DNA of 52,005 nt from positions 1 to 52,005 of the forward strand of contig JAFTIQ010000014.1 of NCBI GenBank assembly GCA_017456805.1. Direction: 5' to 3'. The number at the start of each line of letters is the position of its first letter. Within the stretch, counting starts at the first letter, position 1. Source of the DNA: Lentisphaeria bacterium (GTDB lineage: Bacteria; Verrucomicrobiota; Lentisphaeria; Victivallales; UBA1829). Below, piece after piece: positions 6,573 through 14,504 of the stretch. A program made the position numbers and the translations under genes. Under the pieces are notes generated by a model, which ran no database searches, was not told the DNA's origin, and worked only from the letters and a program-made list of their open reading frames with translations.

Positions 6573-8075
6573 TCATTCCTCTACGAGCCGTTTTACCCAT
6601 TCGCCAAGAGTAACGGCATCGTCGGTAAAGAACGGTTTTCCGGTGTTTTTCCAATCCCGGAAGAAGCCTGTCAGACGTTTGACGGCTGCCTGTGGGCGGG
6701 GATCCACATGTTCCGGCAAAGTGTCGTAAATAGCATAAACATGATCCCAATAACGTTTTGCAATGGCATCGAAATCGGGTTCTTCCGCCGATAGATCCCG
6801 GAATATTCCGCCGAAAAATTCCAGTTCCGCCCGGTGATACTCCGCTGAAGGATAGATCTTGAACGTTCCGGTGAGCTTCCCTTTCCAAGCTGCGGCGCGT
6901 TCAGTGAACCGCTTCATCCGGGCATGATATTCTTCTCTGGAAAGTTCCAGTTTGACGTGGTTCCCCCATTCCGGGACGATTTCAAAAAGGATCAGGTCTT
7001 CAGCGAGTTCTCCTGCTCCGGGACCAAACGCTTTTTCATAAAATTCCCGGGCGAACTGGTTTTCATCGGCATCGGGATCCATGAAAGATTTTGCCGATTC
7101 GTAAAAAGAAAGTACATTCAGGAAGGGTGTCATGGTATAACAGATCCCGCCGGAATAGCAGCCGACAGCCCGTTCTTTTCTGCGCTGTTCAAAGAGCCGT
7201 TTGAAGCGGTAATGAGGAAAAATCCCATTTTCCCCTTCGGTCAGACTGAAATCCCAGGTTTGCACCGGAACTTTTTCCGCCAGCTTTTTTGCCCATGGTC
7301 TGCCGTCCTCATCACCATGGGGGATACCATCCGGATTGAAGCCCAGATTGATGGAAACAGTGCAAGGCTGAGCGAAATCCTGTACGCGGTTTACGAGATG
7401 TTCCATGGATTCCCGGCAACGGTCAGGATGAAATTCCCATGCGGAAGCCTGATAATCCTGAAGAAATTCCCCTTGCCATCCTTCCGGACCCCGGAGGAGT
7501 CCCCAGCCGAAAAACGGAGGCCCCCAGGTGTTGAAATCGAATTCTGCATCAGGGCGGACTGATTGGATCAGGTGTGAGATTTCAATAGATTTATCAATAT
7601 ATGTGATAGCTGTACATCCATTTCTGGAACAGCATCCGGGATCGCCGGGAAAAATGGAAAAAATATCCACGCAGTCCAGCCGTTCCGCCCAACTTTTCCA
7701 GAGAAATCTGATCTCTTCCCATTCTTCCGGACAGTTTGGACAATAACTTTTCCAATCGGAGCCGACGGTTACGAGGCAGCAAAGTGCTTCGACTTTCATT
7801 CCCCGTTTATGAGCTTCATCTGCAGCGATCCGGATCTGCCGGACAAATTCCCTGCCGTATTCGCTTTCGAGAGCTTCGCTGCAGAAGAGCCGGGGAACCA
7901 GCCAGAATTCAAAAACATTGAATCCGCAGTCCGCGATCATATTCATCATTCCCCGCCAATCATCATCGCTCCAGCGGTTCGCCTTGTCCAAATACGTCAT
8001 ATTCGGATTGAAGCTGTTCAGGAGATGTTCTGCGAAGTTGTTATAAAAGATTCTGCGTTCACCGAACTGATTCAT
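6573..8075 (-). CDS. Hypothetical protein, possible TIM-barrel glycosidase-like enzyme
   Basis: A 500-residue protein read from the ATG at 8075, chosen because AAGGAG lies six bases upstream; a longer frame upstream runs into the preceding terminator. There is no signal peptide. The order of beta-alpha-like units (CGFNVFEFWLVPRLF near residue 50, GMKVEALCCLV, CVDIFSIFPGDPGCC, DAEFDFNTWGPPFFGW, YSGGICYTMTPFLN) and the many Trp, Asp and His residues resemble glycosidase-type barrels such as GH20/GH84 relatives, with a helical C-terminal half. No catalytic motif could be assigned, so the enzyme class is an inference. It follows the PTS EIIA-like gene but a strong terminator separates them. Confidence 0.7.
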   Translation of the reverse strand: MNQFGERRIFYNNFAEHLLNSFNPNMTYLDKANRWSDDDWRGMMNMIADCGFNVFEFWLVPRLFCSEALESEYGREFVRQIRIAADEAHKRGMKVEALCCLVTVGSDWKSYCPNCPEEWEEIRFLWKSWAERLDCVDIFSIFPGDPGCCSRNGCTAITYIDKSIEISHLIQSVRPDAEFDFNTWGPPFFGWGLLRGPEGWQGEFLQDYQASAWEFHPDRCRESMEHLVNRVQDFAQPCTVSINLGFNPDGIPHGDEDGRPWAKKLAEKVPVQTWDFSLTEGENGIFPHYRFKRLFEQRRKERAVGCYSGGICYTMTPFLNVLSFYESAKSFMDPDADENQFAREFYEKAFGPGAGELAEDLILFEIVPEWGNHVKLELSREEYHARMKRFTERAAAWKGKLTGTFKIYPSAEYHRAELEFFGGIFRDLSAEEPDFDAIAKRYWDHVYAIYDTLPEHVDPRPQAAVKRLTGFFRDWKNTGKPFFTDDAVTLGEWVKRLVEE

Positions 8076-8108
8076 GAAAAACTCCTTGTTTTGCCGGGGG
8101 CTCCGGAT

Positions 8109-8136
8109 AAAAAAATACCTCTGCGGGGCAGAGGTA
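8109..8136 (-). terminator. Rho-independent terminator of the PTS EIIA gene
   Basis: On the minus strand TACCTCTGC-CCC-GCAGAGGTA is a perfect nine-pair hairpin with a 3-base loop, followed by seven T. It lies 21 bases past the stop codon at 8158. Confidence 0.95.
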
Positions 8137-8157
8137 CTTGTCAATCAGGAAAATGGA

Positions 8158-8613
8158 TTATTCGTTTCCGAGGAGCTTGAGAACTTCTTCTGCGTTATCC
8201 ATATTTTCCATGATCTTACCGATGATGGAACGGTCTTTCAAACTTGCGGAGACACTGCCGAGCAGTTTGAGATATGCTTCCTGATCCCGTTCATCAGCAG
8301 CGATGAAGACGATCATCTGAACCGGGGTTTCATCCATGCTCTTGTAATCTGCGATGGGGTTTTTGCACAGCCCGATAATGATCACGGGTGTAGGGAATCC
8401 TGCGACACGGATATGAGGAAGGGCCAGACCTCCGCCGACACCGGTAGTCATCATTTTTTCCCGTTTCCAAATCAGTTCACGAAGCTGAGCATCATCCAGG
8501 GTGCAACGGGTTGTGGCAAAGGAAATGATTTCTTCAAGTGCGGCTTTTTTGGTTTCTCCGGTCAAAGTGAGAACGCATTTTGCGTCGATGTGTTTCAGAA
8601 ATTCTGGTTTCAT
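8158..8613 (-). CDS. PTS EIIA domain protein, PtsN/fructose type
   Basis: A 151-residue single-domain protein of the mannitol/fructose EIIA fold. The phosphorylatable histidine is His67 in GGGLALPHIR, followed by the VQMIVFIAADERDQEAYLKLLGS stretch typical of the family. Such proteins accept phosphate from HPr; stand-alone copies are either sugar-specific EIIA partners or PtsN (EIIA-Ntr) regulators. No EIIB/EIIC, rpoN or hpf neighbour lies in the window, so regulatory PtsN is the likelier role but not proven. It is monocistronic: its own promoter (8667-8694) and terminator bracket it. Confidence 0.88.
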   Translation of the reverse strand: MKPEFLKHIDAKCVLTLTGETKKAALEEIISFATTRCTLDDAQLRELIWKREKMMTTGVGGGLALPHIRVAGFPTPVIIIGLCKNPIADYKSMDETPVQMIVFIAADERDQEAYLKLLGSVSASLKDRSIIGKIMENMDNAEEVLKLLGNE

Positions 8614-8666
8614 AAAAAATACGGCCTTTCCTGTTTTTTTACTGAAAAAAGATTATGTTGAGTATC

Positions 8667-8694
8667 AATTTAGCATAAAAAAATTATTTTTCAA
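8667..8694 (-). promoter_or_regulatory. Promoter of the PTS EIIA gene
   Basis: On the minus strand TTGAAA (8694-8689) and TAAATT (8672-8667) are 16 bases apart. The remaining 8614-8953 intergenic stretch holds this promoter, the plus-strand promoter at 8887-8915, and AT-rich sequence in which I see no convincing gene. Confidence 0.7.
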
Positions 8695-8886
8695 ATAGAG
8701 TAGCCGTAATATTTGAGGGAAAATGAAAAAAAATCCAAGAAAAAGAAGGTTTTTTCTGATTTTGAACACAAAAATGCCTCTCTGAAGATGATTATTACCA
8801 AAAAATTCCATATCATTGCTGAAAATCTTTTTCATTCAAATTCAGTTGCGCATTTGAAAATACCTTATTATGGCATAAAGTTTTTC

Positions 8887-8915
8887 TTGAAAAACAGGGA
8901 AAGTGGTGATATATT
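8887..8915 (+). promoter_or_regulatory. Promoter of the 122-aa membrane protein
   Basis: TTGAAA (8887-8892) and TATATT (8910-8915) are 17 bases apart, upstream of the ATG at 8954. Confidence 0.8.
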
Positions 8916-8953
8916 AATAAATTAACAGAAAAATTTATGGAGTAGACAGACTA

Positions 8954-9322
8954 ATGGATATGCTTCACTTATTTTTGGTTGTTCTCGGCTATATATGTCT
9001 TTGCCTGAGCGGACTGGCTTTTGTCGGATCGCTTGCTCTGGCAGCATTTTCCCGTACAAAAAAGGGATTTCTTGTTCCGGGAATTTATTGCACGATCATA
9101 GTTGCTTTAATTATTTTTATGATGCTCTATCCCAGCGGATCTGAAGCGTTCAGCTCAATCGTGTTCTTTACGATTTGTGTGATCGGACAGTTTATCTGGG
9201 TCAGCAAGCTCAGACACCAGACGAATAAAGTTCTGAAGTGGTCGTTTACTTCCACTCTGATGACCTCCTGCTTTCTGCTTTGCGGGATGGTTTTGATGAT
9301 CGCTGATCTTGCTATCCAATAA
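8954..9322 (+). CDS. Small four-span membrane protein, unknown
   Basis: A 122-residue protein with four predicted spans: residues about 5-30 (LFLVVLGYICLCLSGLAFV), 40-60 (VPGIYCTIIVALIIFMML), 66-84 (FSSIVFFTICVIGQFIW) and 98-120 (FTSTLMTSCFLLCGMVLMI). No family was recognised. It lies 42 bases before the esterase/deacetylase gene with no terminator between, so the two may be co-transcribed. Confidence 0.75.
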   Translation: MDMLHLFLVVLGYICLCLSGLAFVGSLALAAFSRTKKGFLVPGIYCTIIVALIIFMMLYPSGSEAFSSIVFFTICVIGQFIWVSKLRHQTNKVLKWSFTSTLMTSCFLLCGMVLMIADLAIQ

Positions 9323-9364
9323 TTCAGCTGAAGCAACAGAATAAATAATAAAAAAGGAGCCTCC

Positions 9365-10825
9365 ATGAAAGAGACTGTTGTACCCCTTTGGAAAGATCCC
9401 GCAATTGAATCCAACCTGACGATTTGTCAGTTCTCCGATAACGATCCCCGTCCAGCGGTCATTGCTGTTCCCGGCGGCGGCTATGGATGCGTGTGCCGTT
9501 CCACAGAAGGCGATCCGATTGCAAACAAATTTGCGGAACTCGGATTCCGGACTTTTATTCTTCATTACCGGGTTGCTCCTCACAGATTTCCCGCACCGCA
9601 GCAGGATATTCTCCGGGCGATCCGTTTGATCCGCTATCATGCGGAAGAATGGGGCGTGATTCCTGATCAGGTTGCAGTTTGCGGTTTTTCCGCCGGTGGA
9701 CACCTTTGCGCTTCTGCCGGAATCATTCCTGATGATGTGGAGATCGTTCCCGAAGATGAGGCAGATAAAATGCCCTCCCGTCCGGATGCCATTCTTCTTT
9801 CCTACCCCGTGATCACTTCCGGAAAATATGCTCATTCCGGTTCTTTCAAAAATCTGCTGGGAAAAGATTATTCCAAACGGAAAGGTGAATTTTCTCTGGA
9901 ACGCCGGGTGACAAAAGAGACAGCGCCAGCGTTTATCTGGCACACGGTTGAGGATCAGGTCGTGCCGGTGGAAAATTCTCTGCTGCTTGCTGATGCAATG
10001 CGGAAAAACGGCGTGATCCATGAATTGCATATTTTCCCTCACGGACCCCACGGGATGCAATTGGGGTATGGGAGAACAGATATCGCTCAATGGCCGGAAC
10101 AGGCCGCGGCGTTTCTCTATGGAACTGTCGGCTTTCGCCGCCCGGAAGATAAAAAGAAGCAGAAAACCGTTGTTCTGACTTTTGATGATGCCTGCAAATC
10201 TCATTTGACAAACGTTGCGCCTGTGCTGAAAAAGTACGGCTTCAATGCGACCTTTTTCATTTGCCGTTTCTCCGATGAATGGCGGAAGAAAAATGAAAAA
10301 CATCTTTTGAACGGCGCAGAAATCAAAGAACTTTCCGATATGGGGTTTGAAATCGGAAATCATACCTGGAACCACCCGAATCTGAAAGATCTTTCTGAAT
10401 CTGAAATCGAAAAGGAAATCGTCTCCCTGAATGATTTTCTCGCTGAAAACGGGGTCCCGAAGCCGGTTTCATTTGCTTATCCCGGCGGACCTTATGCTGA
10501 AAATGCGGTGCTGGTTTTGAAAAAATATGGCTTTGCCGCTGCCCGGACAACCGGAAATATTGCCTGGATTCCGGCAAAGGGAGATTTGATGCAGATCCCT
10601 TGCTATCCGCTCCAGAAAAATAATTTGCTCGGATTCTATTCCTGTACCTCTCAGGCAGATGAAACGAAGGTTCCGGTACTGCTTTATCACGGCGTGCCCG
10701 ATCCGGTTCATGATTGGGTGGACAGTTCTCCGGAATTCTTTGAAGCCTGTATGGATTATCTTTACAAGAATGATTTCCGGGTGGTTTCCATGAAACAGTA
10801 CCTGGAAGAGCTGGGCGTTCTCTGA
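9365..10825 (+). CDS. Alpha/beta-hydrolase esterase fused to a NodB polysaccharide deacetylase
   Basis: A 486-residue two-domain protein without a signal peptide. Residues 1-255 are an acetyl-esterase-like alpha/beta hydrolase: the oxyanion VPGGGYG near 35-41, the nucleophile in CGFSAGGH (Ser109), an acid at about Asp197 (VEDQVVP) and the histidine near 226-229 (FPHGPHGM). Residues from about 265 are a CE4/NodB deacetylase: VLTFDDA (273-276), GNHTWNH (His333, His337) and FAYPGGPY. Both domains remove acyl groups from sugars, so a role in deacetylating polysaccharide or oligosaccharide is likely; substrate and location are unknown. The start has AAGGAG (9354-9359) upstream. Confidence 0.88.
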   Translation: MKETVVPLWKDPAIESNLTICQFSDNDPRPAVIAVPGGGYGCVCRSTEGDPIANKFAELGFRTFILHYRVAPHRFPAPQQDILRAIRLIRYHAEEWGVIPDQVAVCGFSAGGHLCASAGIIPDDVEIVPEDEADKMPSRPDAILLSYPVITSGKYAHSGSFKNLLGKDYSKRKGEFSLERRVTKETAPAFIWHTVEDQVVPVENSLLLADAMRKNGVIHELHIFPHGPHGMQLGYGRTDIAQWPEQAAAFLYGTVGFRRPEDKKKQKTVVLTFDDACKSHLTNVAPVLKKYGFNATFFICRFSDEWRKKNEKHLLNGAEIKELSDMGFEIGNHTWNHPNLKDLSESEIEKEIVSLNDFLAENGVPKPVSFAYPGGPYAENAVLVLKKYGFAAARTTGNIAWIPAKGDLMQIPCYPLQKNNLLGFYSCTSQADETKVPVLLYHGVPDPVHDWVDSSPEFFEACMDYLYKNDFRVVSMKQYLEELGVL

Positions 10826-10856
10826 ACCTTTTGAACTGTATGCAGATCAGCCTTCG

Positions 10857-12122
10857 TTATTCCTCCGGCTGTTCATTTTTGACGACGATTTCCAGTTCAG
10901 AGATGCAGCGGCGTTCTGATGAGAGGACCTTGATCTGCAGATTTTCGTAATCGAAAGAAGAGCCTGCTTCCGGAATCGTCCGGAAATATTCCAGGATCCA
11001 GCCGTTCAGAGAGACCATTTTTGAATCGATCTTCACATCAAAGAAGTCGCAGAAATCGGAAAGATGGATGGATGCATTGACATGGTAGACGTTTTCTGAA
11101 ACTTTCTTGAAATGTTCTTCCACATCATCGTGTTCATCCCAGATATCTCCGACCAGTTCTTCCAGAATGTCTTCCATTGTCACAATTCCGCAGGTTCCGG
11201 CATATTCATCCAGAACGACGGCTACCTGGACCTGTTTTTTCTGAAGTTTCTTCATGAGATCGCTGATTTTTTCATTGAGGAATACAAAGATCACGGGTTT
11301 GATGATGTCTCTCAGCGGACGATCCGTGATACCGGTTCCGACATAGAACATCTTCTGATGGATCACTCCTACAATGTGGTCGATATTATCATCATAGATC
11401 AGCAGGCGGGAGAATTTTGTCTCCTGAAATTTTCTTGCCAGCTCTTCTTTTGTGCATGTGCTGGGAAGGGCTTCCAGTTTTACCCTGGGGGTCAGAATAT
11501 CTTTGGCTTCCAAATCTGAAAATTCAATTGCATTCCGGAGAAGTTCTCCATCCTCTTTATCAATACTTCCATCCTGCTGCACCTCCTTGACAAACATGAG
11601 CAGTTCTTCCTGTGAGATCTTGTTGTCCCGCTGAAGATGGAACATTTTGGAAAGCAGCTTTTTCCACTGGGAGAAGAGATAGCAGAACGGATGGAAAACC
11701 CAGATCAGCAGCTGAAGGAGCGGAGCGGAAAAGATACAGAACCGTTCCGGGAAATCTTTTGCAATGCTTTTGGGAGAGATTTCTCCGAAAATAAGAACGA
11801 CAATGGTAATGACAATTGTGGAAAGGGTTGCCCCCAGTTCCGGGTCATTTTGGAACAGACTGACAAAAAAGATCGTTCCGATTGATGCCATCGCGATATT
11901 GACGATGTTGTTCCCGATCAAGATGGTAGAGAGAAGCCGGTCATAGTTTTCGGAAAGTCTGAATGCAAGAGCGGCTGTTTTGTTTCCTTTTTCAGCCAAA
12001 GCTCTCAATCTGGTTTTGTTTGCGGAAGAAAATGCTGTCTCTGAAGCGGAAAAGTAGGCGGACATCGCGAGAAGAAAAACAAGAATACTCACGTTCATCA
12101 AAATATTATTGTCGTCTGGCAT
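10857..12122 (-). CDS. CNNM/CorC-family membrane protein (DUF21-CBS pair-CorC_HlyC)
   Basis: A 421-residue protein. The N-terminal DUF21 region has about four spans (VSILVFLLAMSAYFSASETAFSS, then LSTILIGNNIVNIAMASIG, and others to about residue 140), followed by two CBS domains (DILTPRVKLEALPS onward) and the C-terminal CorC_HlyC domain (EDILEELVGDIWDEHD). Relatives are implicated in magnesium or cobalt efflux; older annotation as haemolysin is unreliable. The ATG at 12122 is chosen because GAGGAG precedes it by 12 bases; the upstream methionine at 12176 overlaps the promoter and cannot be used, while the ATG at 12152 lacks a ribosome site. It converges on the deacetylase gene. Confidence 0.92.
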   Translation of the reverse strand: MPDDNNILMNVSILVFLLAMSAYFSASETAFSSANKTRLRALAEKGNKTAALAFRLSENYDRLLSTILIGNNIVNIAMASIGTIFFVSLFQNDPELGATLSTIVITIVVLIFGEISPKSIAKDFPERFCIFSAPLLQLLIWVFHPFCYLFSQWKKLLSKMFHLQRDNKISQEELLMFVKEVQQDGSIDKEDGELLRNAIEFSDLEAKDILTPRVKLEALPSTCTKEELARKFQETKFSRLLIYDDNIDHIVGVIHQKMFYVGTGITDRPLRDIIKPVIFVFLNEKISDLMKKLQKKQVQVAVVLDEYAGTCGIVTMEDILEELVGDIWDEHDDVEEHFKKVSENVYHVNASIHLSDFCDFFDVKIDSKMVSLNGWILEYFRTIPEAGSSFDYENLQIKVLSSERRCISELEIVVKNEQPEE

Positions 12123-12167
12123 GTAAGAATGAATCTCCTCAGTTGTTAACATCAGTCGAACAATTTT

Positions 12168-12195
12168 AATATACACTCATTCCAGCGGATTGCAA
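12168..12195 (-). promoter_or_regulatory. Promoter of the CNNM/CorC gene
   Basis: On the minus strand TTGCAA (12195-12190) and TATATT (12173-12168) are 16 bases apart. The 15 bases ATGAGTGTATATTAA around its -10 box are identical to the tRNA-Thr promoter. Confidence 0.8.
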
Positions 12196-12225
12196 ACAAA
12201 AAATGAGGATATTTTCCATGGATTC

Positions 12226-13419
12226 TCATTCTACGCGGAGTTTCAGGCTTCCTTTGGCAAGTTTTGCTTCCAGAAGAGTATCTTTTGGGGCATCTTTGGG
12301 AGACCGGACCGCTTTTCCGTCTTTCCGCAGAAGAATGGAATAGCCGCGGTTCAGAATGGATTCCGGATTCAGTTTTTTGAGAGAATCAATTTTGTGATCC
12401 AGATCCGTCCGTGCGTTCTGAAACGCCTGCTGAAGCGAAAGTTCCATATCCCGGACAAGAAGATCCACCGTCTGAGTCCGCTCCATAATGAGCTGAACTG
12501 GTTTGGTCAACGCTCTGGCGGAAAGAGCTGTTTGCAAACGGGATGAGGCTCGTTCCGCAGCATACGCTATTGCATTGCACAGCCGGTTTTCCCCGGTCAT
12601 GATTTCCCGTTTCAATGCGGAAAGATCAGGCAGGAGCATTTCCGCCGCTGCAGTGGGTGTCGGCGCCCGGAGATCCGCCGCCAGATCTGAAATGGAAATA
12701 TCGATTTCATGTCCGACCGCACTGACGACCGGTTTTTCGCTTGCAGCGATCGCACGGGCAAGAATCTCTTCGTTGAAGGGCCAGAGATCTTCAATGCTGC
12801 CGCCGCCCCGGGTCAGAAGGATCACATCCACGGGTTTGACTTTGTTGAAAAATTCCACGCCCTGTGCAAGGTACCGTTCCGCACCTTTTCCCTGGACTGC
12901 TGCGGGAAAAATACGGATCCTCAAAGGCGGAAAACGATCCAGTGCAACGCGGATAAAATCTTGTATTGCAGCACCTTCCGGGGATGTGATGATTCCAATG
13001 CAGCGGGGAATGAACGGCAGCGGTTTCTTGCGTTCCTGATCAAAAAGCCCTTCTTCGTAAAGCCGCTTTTTCATTTCTTCAAACCGCTGCTGAAGGGTTC
13101 CTGTTCCGACCGGCAGCAGTTCCCGGAGGCTTAGCTGGCACTCTCCCCTCTGAGCATAAAAGGAGATTTTGCCGTGAGCTTCCACCTTCATTCCGTTTTC
13201 GATTCCGGCATCCAGACACTTCTGTGCACCGGAGAAGTAAACCGCTTTGATCTGGGCATGTTCATCTTTCAGGGTCAAATAGACGTGTCCGGAACGGTGA
13301 ATCGTAATTCCGCTGATTTCTCCCATGACACGAACCGGAAGAAAGGTATTTTCCAGCAGATCCCGGATCGCGGAATTCAAATCGGAAACGCTCCATACCG
13401 GAATATTTGCATCCGGCAT
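12226..13419 (-). CDS. xseA: Exodeoxyribonuclease VII large subunit
   Basis: A 397-residue protein. The N-terminal OB-fold lies in residues 5-100 (PVRVMGEISG, GHVYLTLKDEHAQIKAVYF), followed by the catalytic domain with IGIITSPEGAAIQDF, DVILLTRGGGSIEDLWPFN and VSAVGHEIDISISDLAADLRAPTPTAAAE, all classic XseA motifs, and a helical C-terminus. With XseB it degrades single-stranded DNA in both directions. The ATG at 13419 has GGGGG seven bases upstream and follows the M50 protease stop by one base, so it is translationally linked to it. No xseB is visible in the window. Confidence 0.96.
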   Translation of the reverse strand: MPDANIPVWSVSDLNSAIRDLLENTFLPVRVMGEISGITIHRSGHVYLTLKDEHAQIKAVYFSGAQKCLDAGIENGMKVEAHGKISFYAQRGECQLSLRELLPVGTGTLQQRFEEMKKRLYEEGLFDQERKKPLPFIPRCIGIITSPEGAAIQDFIRVALDRFPPLRIRIFPAAVQGKGAERYLAQGVEFFNKVKPVDVILLTRGGGSIEDLWPFNEEILARAIAASEKPVVSAVGHEIDISISDLAADLRAPTPTAAAEMLLPDLSALKREIMTGENRLCNAIAYAAERASSRLQTALSARALTKPVQLIMERTQTVDLLVRDMELSLQQAFQNARTDLDHKIDSLKKLNPESILNRGYSILLRKDGKAVRSPKDAPKDTLLEAKLAKGSLKLRVE

Positions 13420-13420
13420 T

Positions 13421-14053
13421 TTATTGCCCCCTTGCAAGGATCATGACAGGGATCTGCATGACGTATTCCGCAAATCCCACCAGATACGGAAACAGGAAAA
13501 ATACTCCGAAGATCAAAAGCACCATTGCGCCCTTGAAAACTTCAGAACTTGCATTTTTGATCTTGACAAACTGAAGCAGAATATTCCAGCCATCCAGACC
13601 GGGGACAGGCAATAAATTGAAAATCATCAGGATCAGATTGTAGATCCCGGCGATAAAAATATACTGGATCAATAATTTCGGCGCGCTTGTGAAAAGCGCA
13701 AGCAGGGGATAACTCAGGATCGCAAGAAGAAACAGAACAAAATTCATGAGAGGTCCGGCAAGTGCTGTCAGAACCCTTCCGCGTCTGGTAAGATTATAAG
13801 GATTGACCGGAACGCCGCCCCAGGCGATTCCGATAAAAAGAAACATGATAATCGACATCAGCCCCATTTGTTTCAGGGGATTGAGTGTCAAATGTCCCTG
13901 AAGTGCGGCAGTTGGATCTCCGCACCACAGCGCGACCTGCGCATGAAAATATTCATGCAGACAGATCGCCGGGATCACCGCAAGGCTCACCATGGCGAAC
14001 CATTGCGGATCTGTGAACAGTGTTCCGATAAAAATCAAACTTTGACTTCCCAA
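13421..14053 (-). CDS. Site-2-protease-like M50 metallopeptidase, membrane
   Basis: A 210-residue polytopic protein with the zinc motif HEYFH (residues about 29-33) and the second motif NLLPVPGLDGW with the metal-binding aspartate. Length and topology match the short rhomboid-like/YwhC group of M50 proteins, which lack PDZ domains. Substrates are unknown. The start overlaps the end of the NIF3-like gene, and the stop nearly touches xseA, so the three form one transcript. Confidence 0.9.
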   Translation of the reverse strand: MGSQSLIFIGTLFTDPQWFAMVSLAVIPAICLHEYFHAQVALWCGDPTAALQGHLTLNPLKQMGLMSIIMFLFIGIAWGGVPVNPYNLTRRGRVLTALAGPLMNFVLFLLAILSYPLLALFTSAPKLLIQYIFIAGIYNLILMIFNLLPVPGLDGWNILLQFVKIKNASSEVFKGAMVLLIFGVFFLFPYLVGFAEYVMQIPVMILARGQ

Positions 14054-14325
14054 TACTGATAGACAGGTTCTTCATAGGGATGATTTGCTTTCAGAGCATC
14101 GATCGCACTCTGGATGGAAGCGTCTGCACAGAGCATTTCCACTTTCCATTCTTCATCCTGTTCAGCGCTTTCCACATCTTCATCGATCAAACGGTATTGG
14201 CTGATCCCTTTGGTCTGCCAGCAGCTGGAGTCATAGCTTCCGACTTTTCCTGCACCAGCAGCAAACATGATTTCTTTGATTTCATCCAAATGGGATTCAG
14301 GAACATAAAATTCAATTTTGTACAT
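14035..14325 (-). CDS. NIF3/YqfO-insert-like protein (CutA-like fold)
   Basis: A 96-residue protein beginning MYKIEFYVPESHLDEIKEI and ending NHPYEEPVYQYWEVKV. The HPYEEPxYxxx motif and the GxxGxYxSCxW pattern (GKVGSYDSSCWQT) mark the stand-alone version of the PII/CutA-like insert found in NIF3-family proteins. The function is not established; metal or nucleotide binding has been suggested for the fold. The ATG at 14325 is preferred over an upstream TTG because AAGG lies ten bases before it. It overlaps the M50 protease gene by 19 bases. Confidence 0.85.
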   Translation of the reverse strand: MYKIEFYVPESHLDEIKEIMFAAGAGKVGSYDSSCWQTKGISQYRLIDEDVESAEQDEEWKVEMLCADASIQSAIDALKANHPYEEPVYQYWEVKV

Positions 14326-14399
14326 CGTTTTCAAACCTTCTCTTTTTTGTTTCTGACTTGCCGGATCTCCAAATCGAACGGAAAACTCAAGTCAGCTAC

Positions 14400-14427
14400 A
14401 ATGTAATACAGTTTTTTCATTTGTAAA
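14400..14427 (-). promoter_or_regulatory. Candidate promoter of NIF3-like/M50/xseA
   Basis: On the minus strand TTTACA (14427-14422) and TACATT (14405-14400) are 16 bases apart, 75 bases upstream of the ATG at 14325. Confidence 0.5.
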
Positions 14428-14438
14428 GCGGAAAATGA

Positions 14439-14479
14439 AAAAAAAACAGGACTTTTTTTCATGAAATCCTGTTTTTTTT
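14439..14479 (-). terminator. Terminator of the MurC-like gene
   Basis: CAGGA/TCCTG flanked by A6/T6 forms a stem with a 15-base loop, ending in a T-run on both strands (AAAAAACAGGA...TCCTGTTTTTTTT). It lies 26 bases past the murC-like stop at 14505 and could act in either direction. Confidence 0.75.
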
Positions 14480-14504
14480 CTTTCAGAATGCCTTCCGGCT
14501 CAAA

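Noticed and set aside
8107..8145. A promoter TTGACA at 8144-8139 (minus) for the 500-residue gene
   Set aside because: The hexamer is perfect, but the position 17 bases downstream is GAGGTA inside the terminator stem, so no -10 box is present.
8713..8925. Possible 70-residue protein MRENEKKSKKKKVFSDFEHK
   Set aside because: It needs a TTG start without ribosome site, is AT-composition driven, and its end overlaps the promoter of the next gene.
9155..10375. A 406-residue minus-strand open frame opposite the esterase/deacetylase
   Set aside because: Low-complexity antisense translation; the plus strand has two recognised catalytic domains over the same bases.
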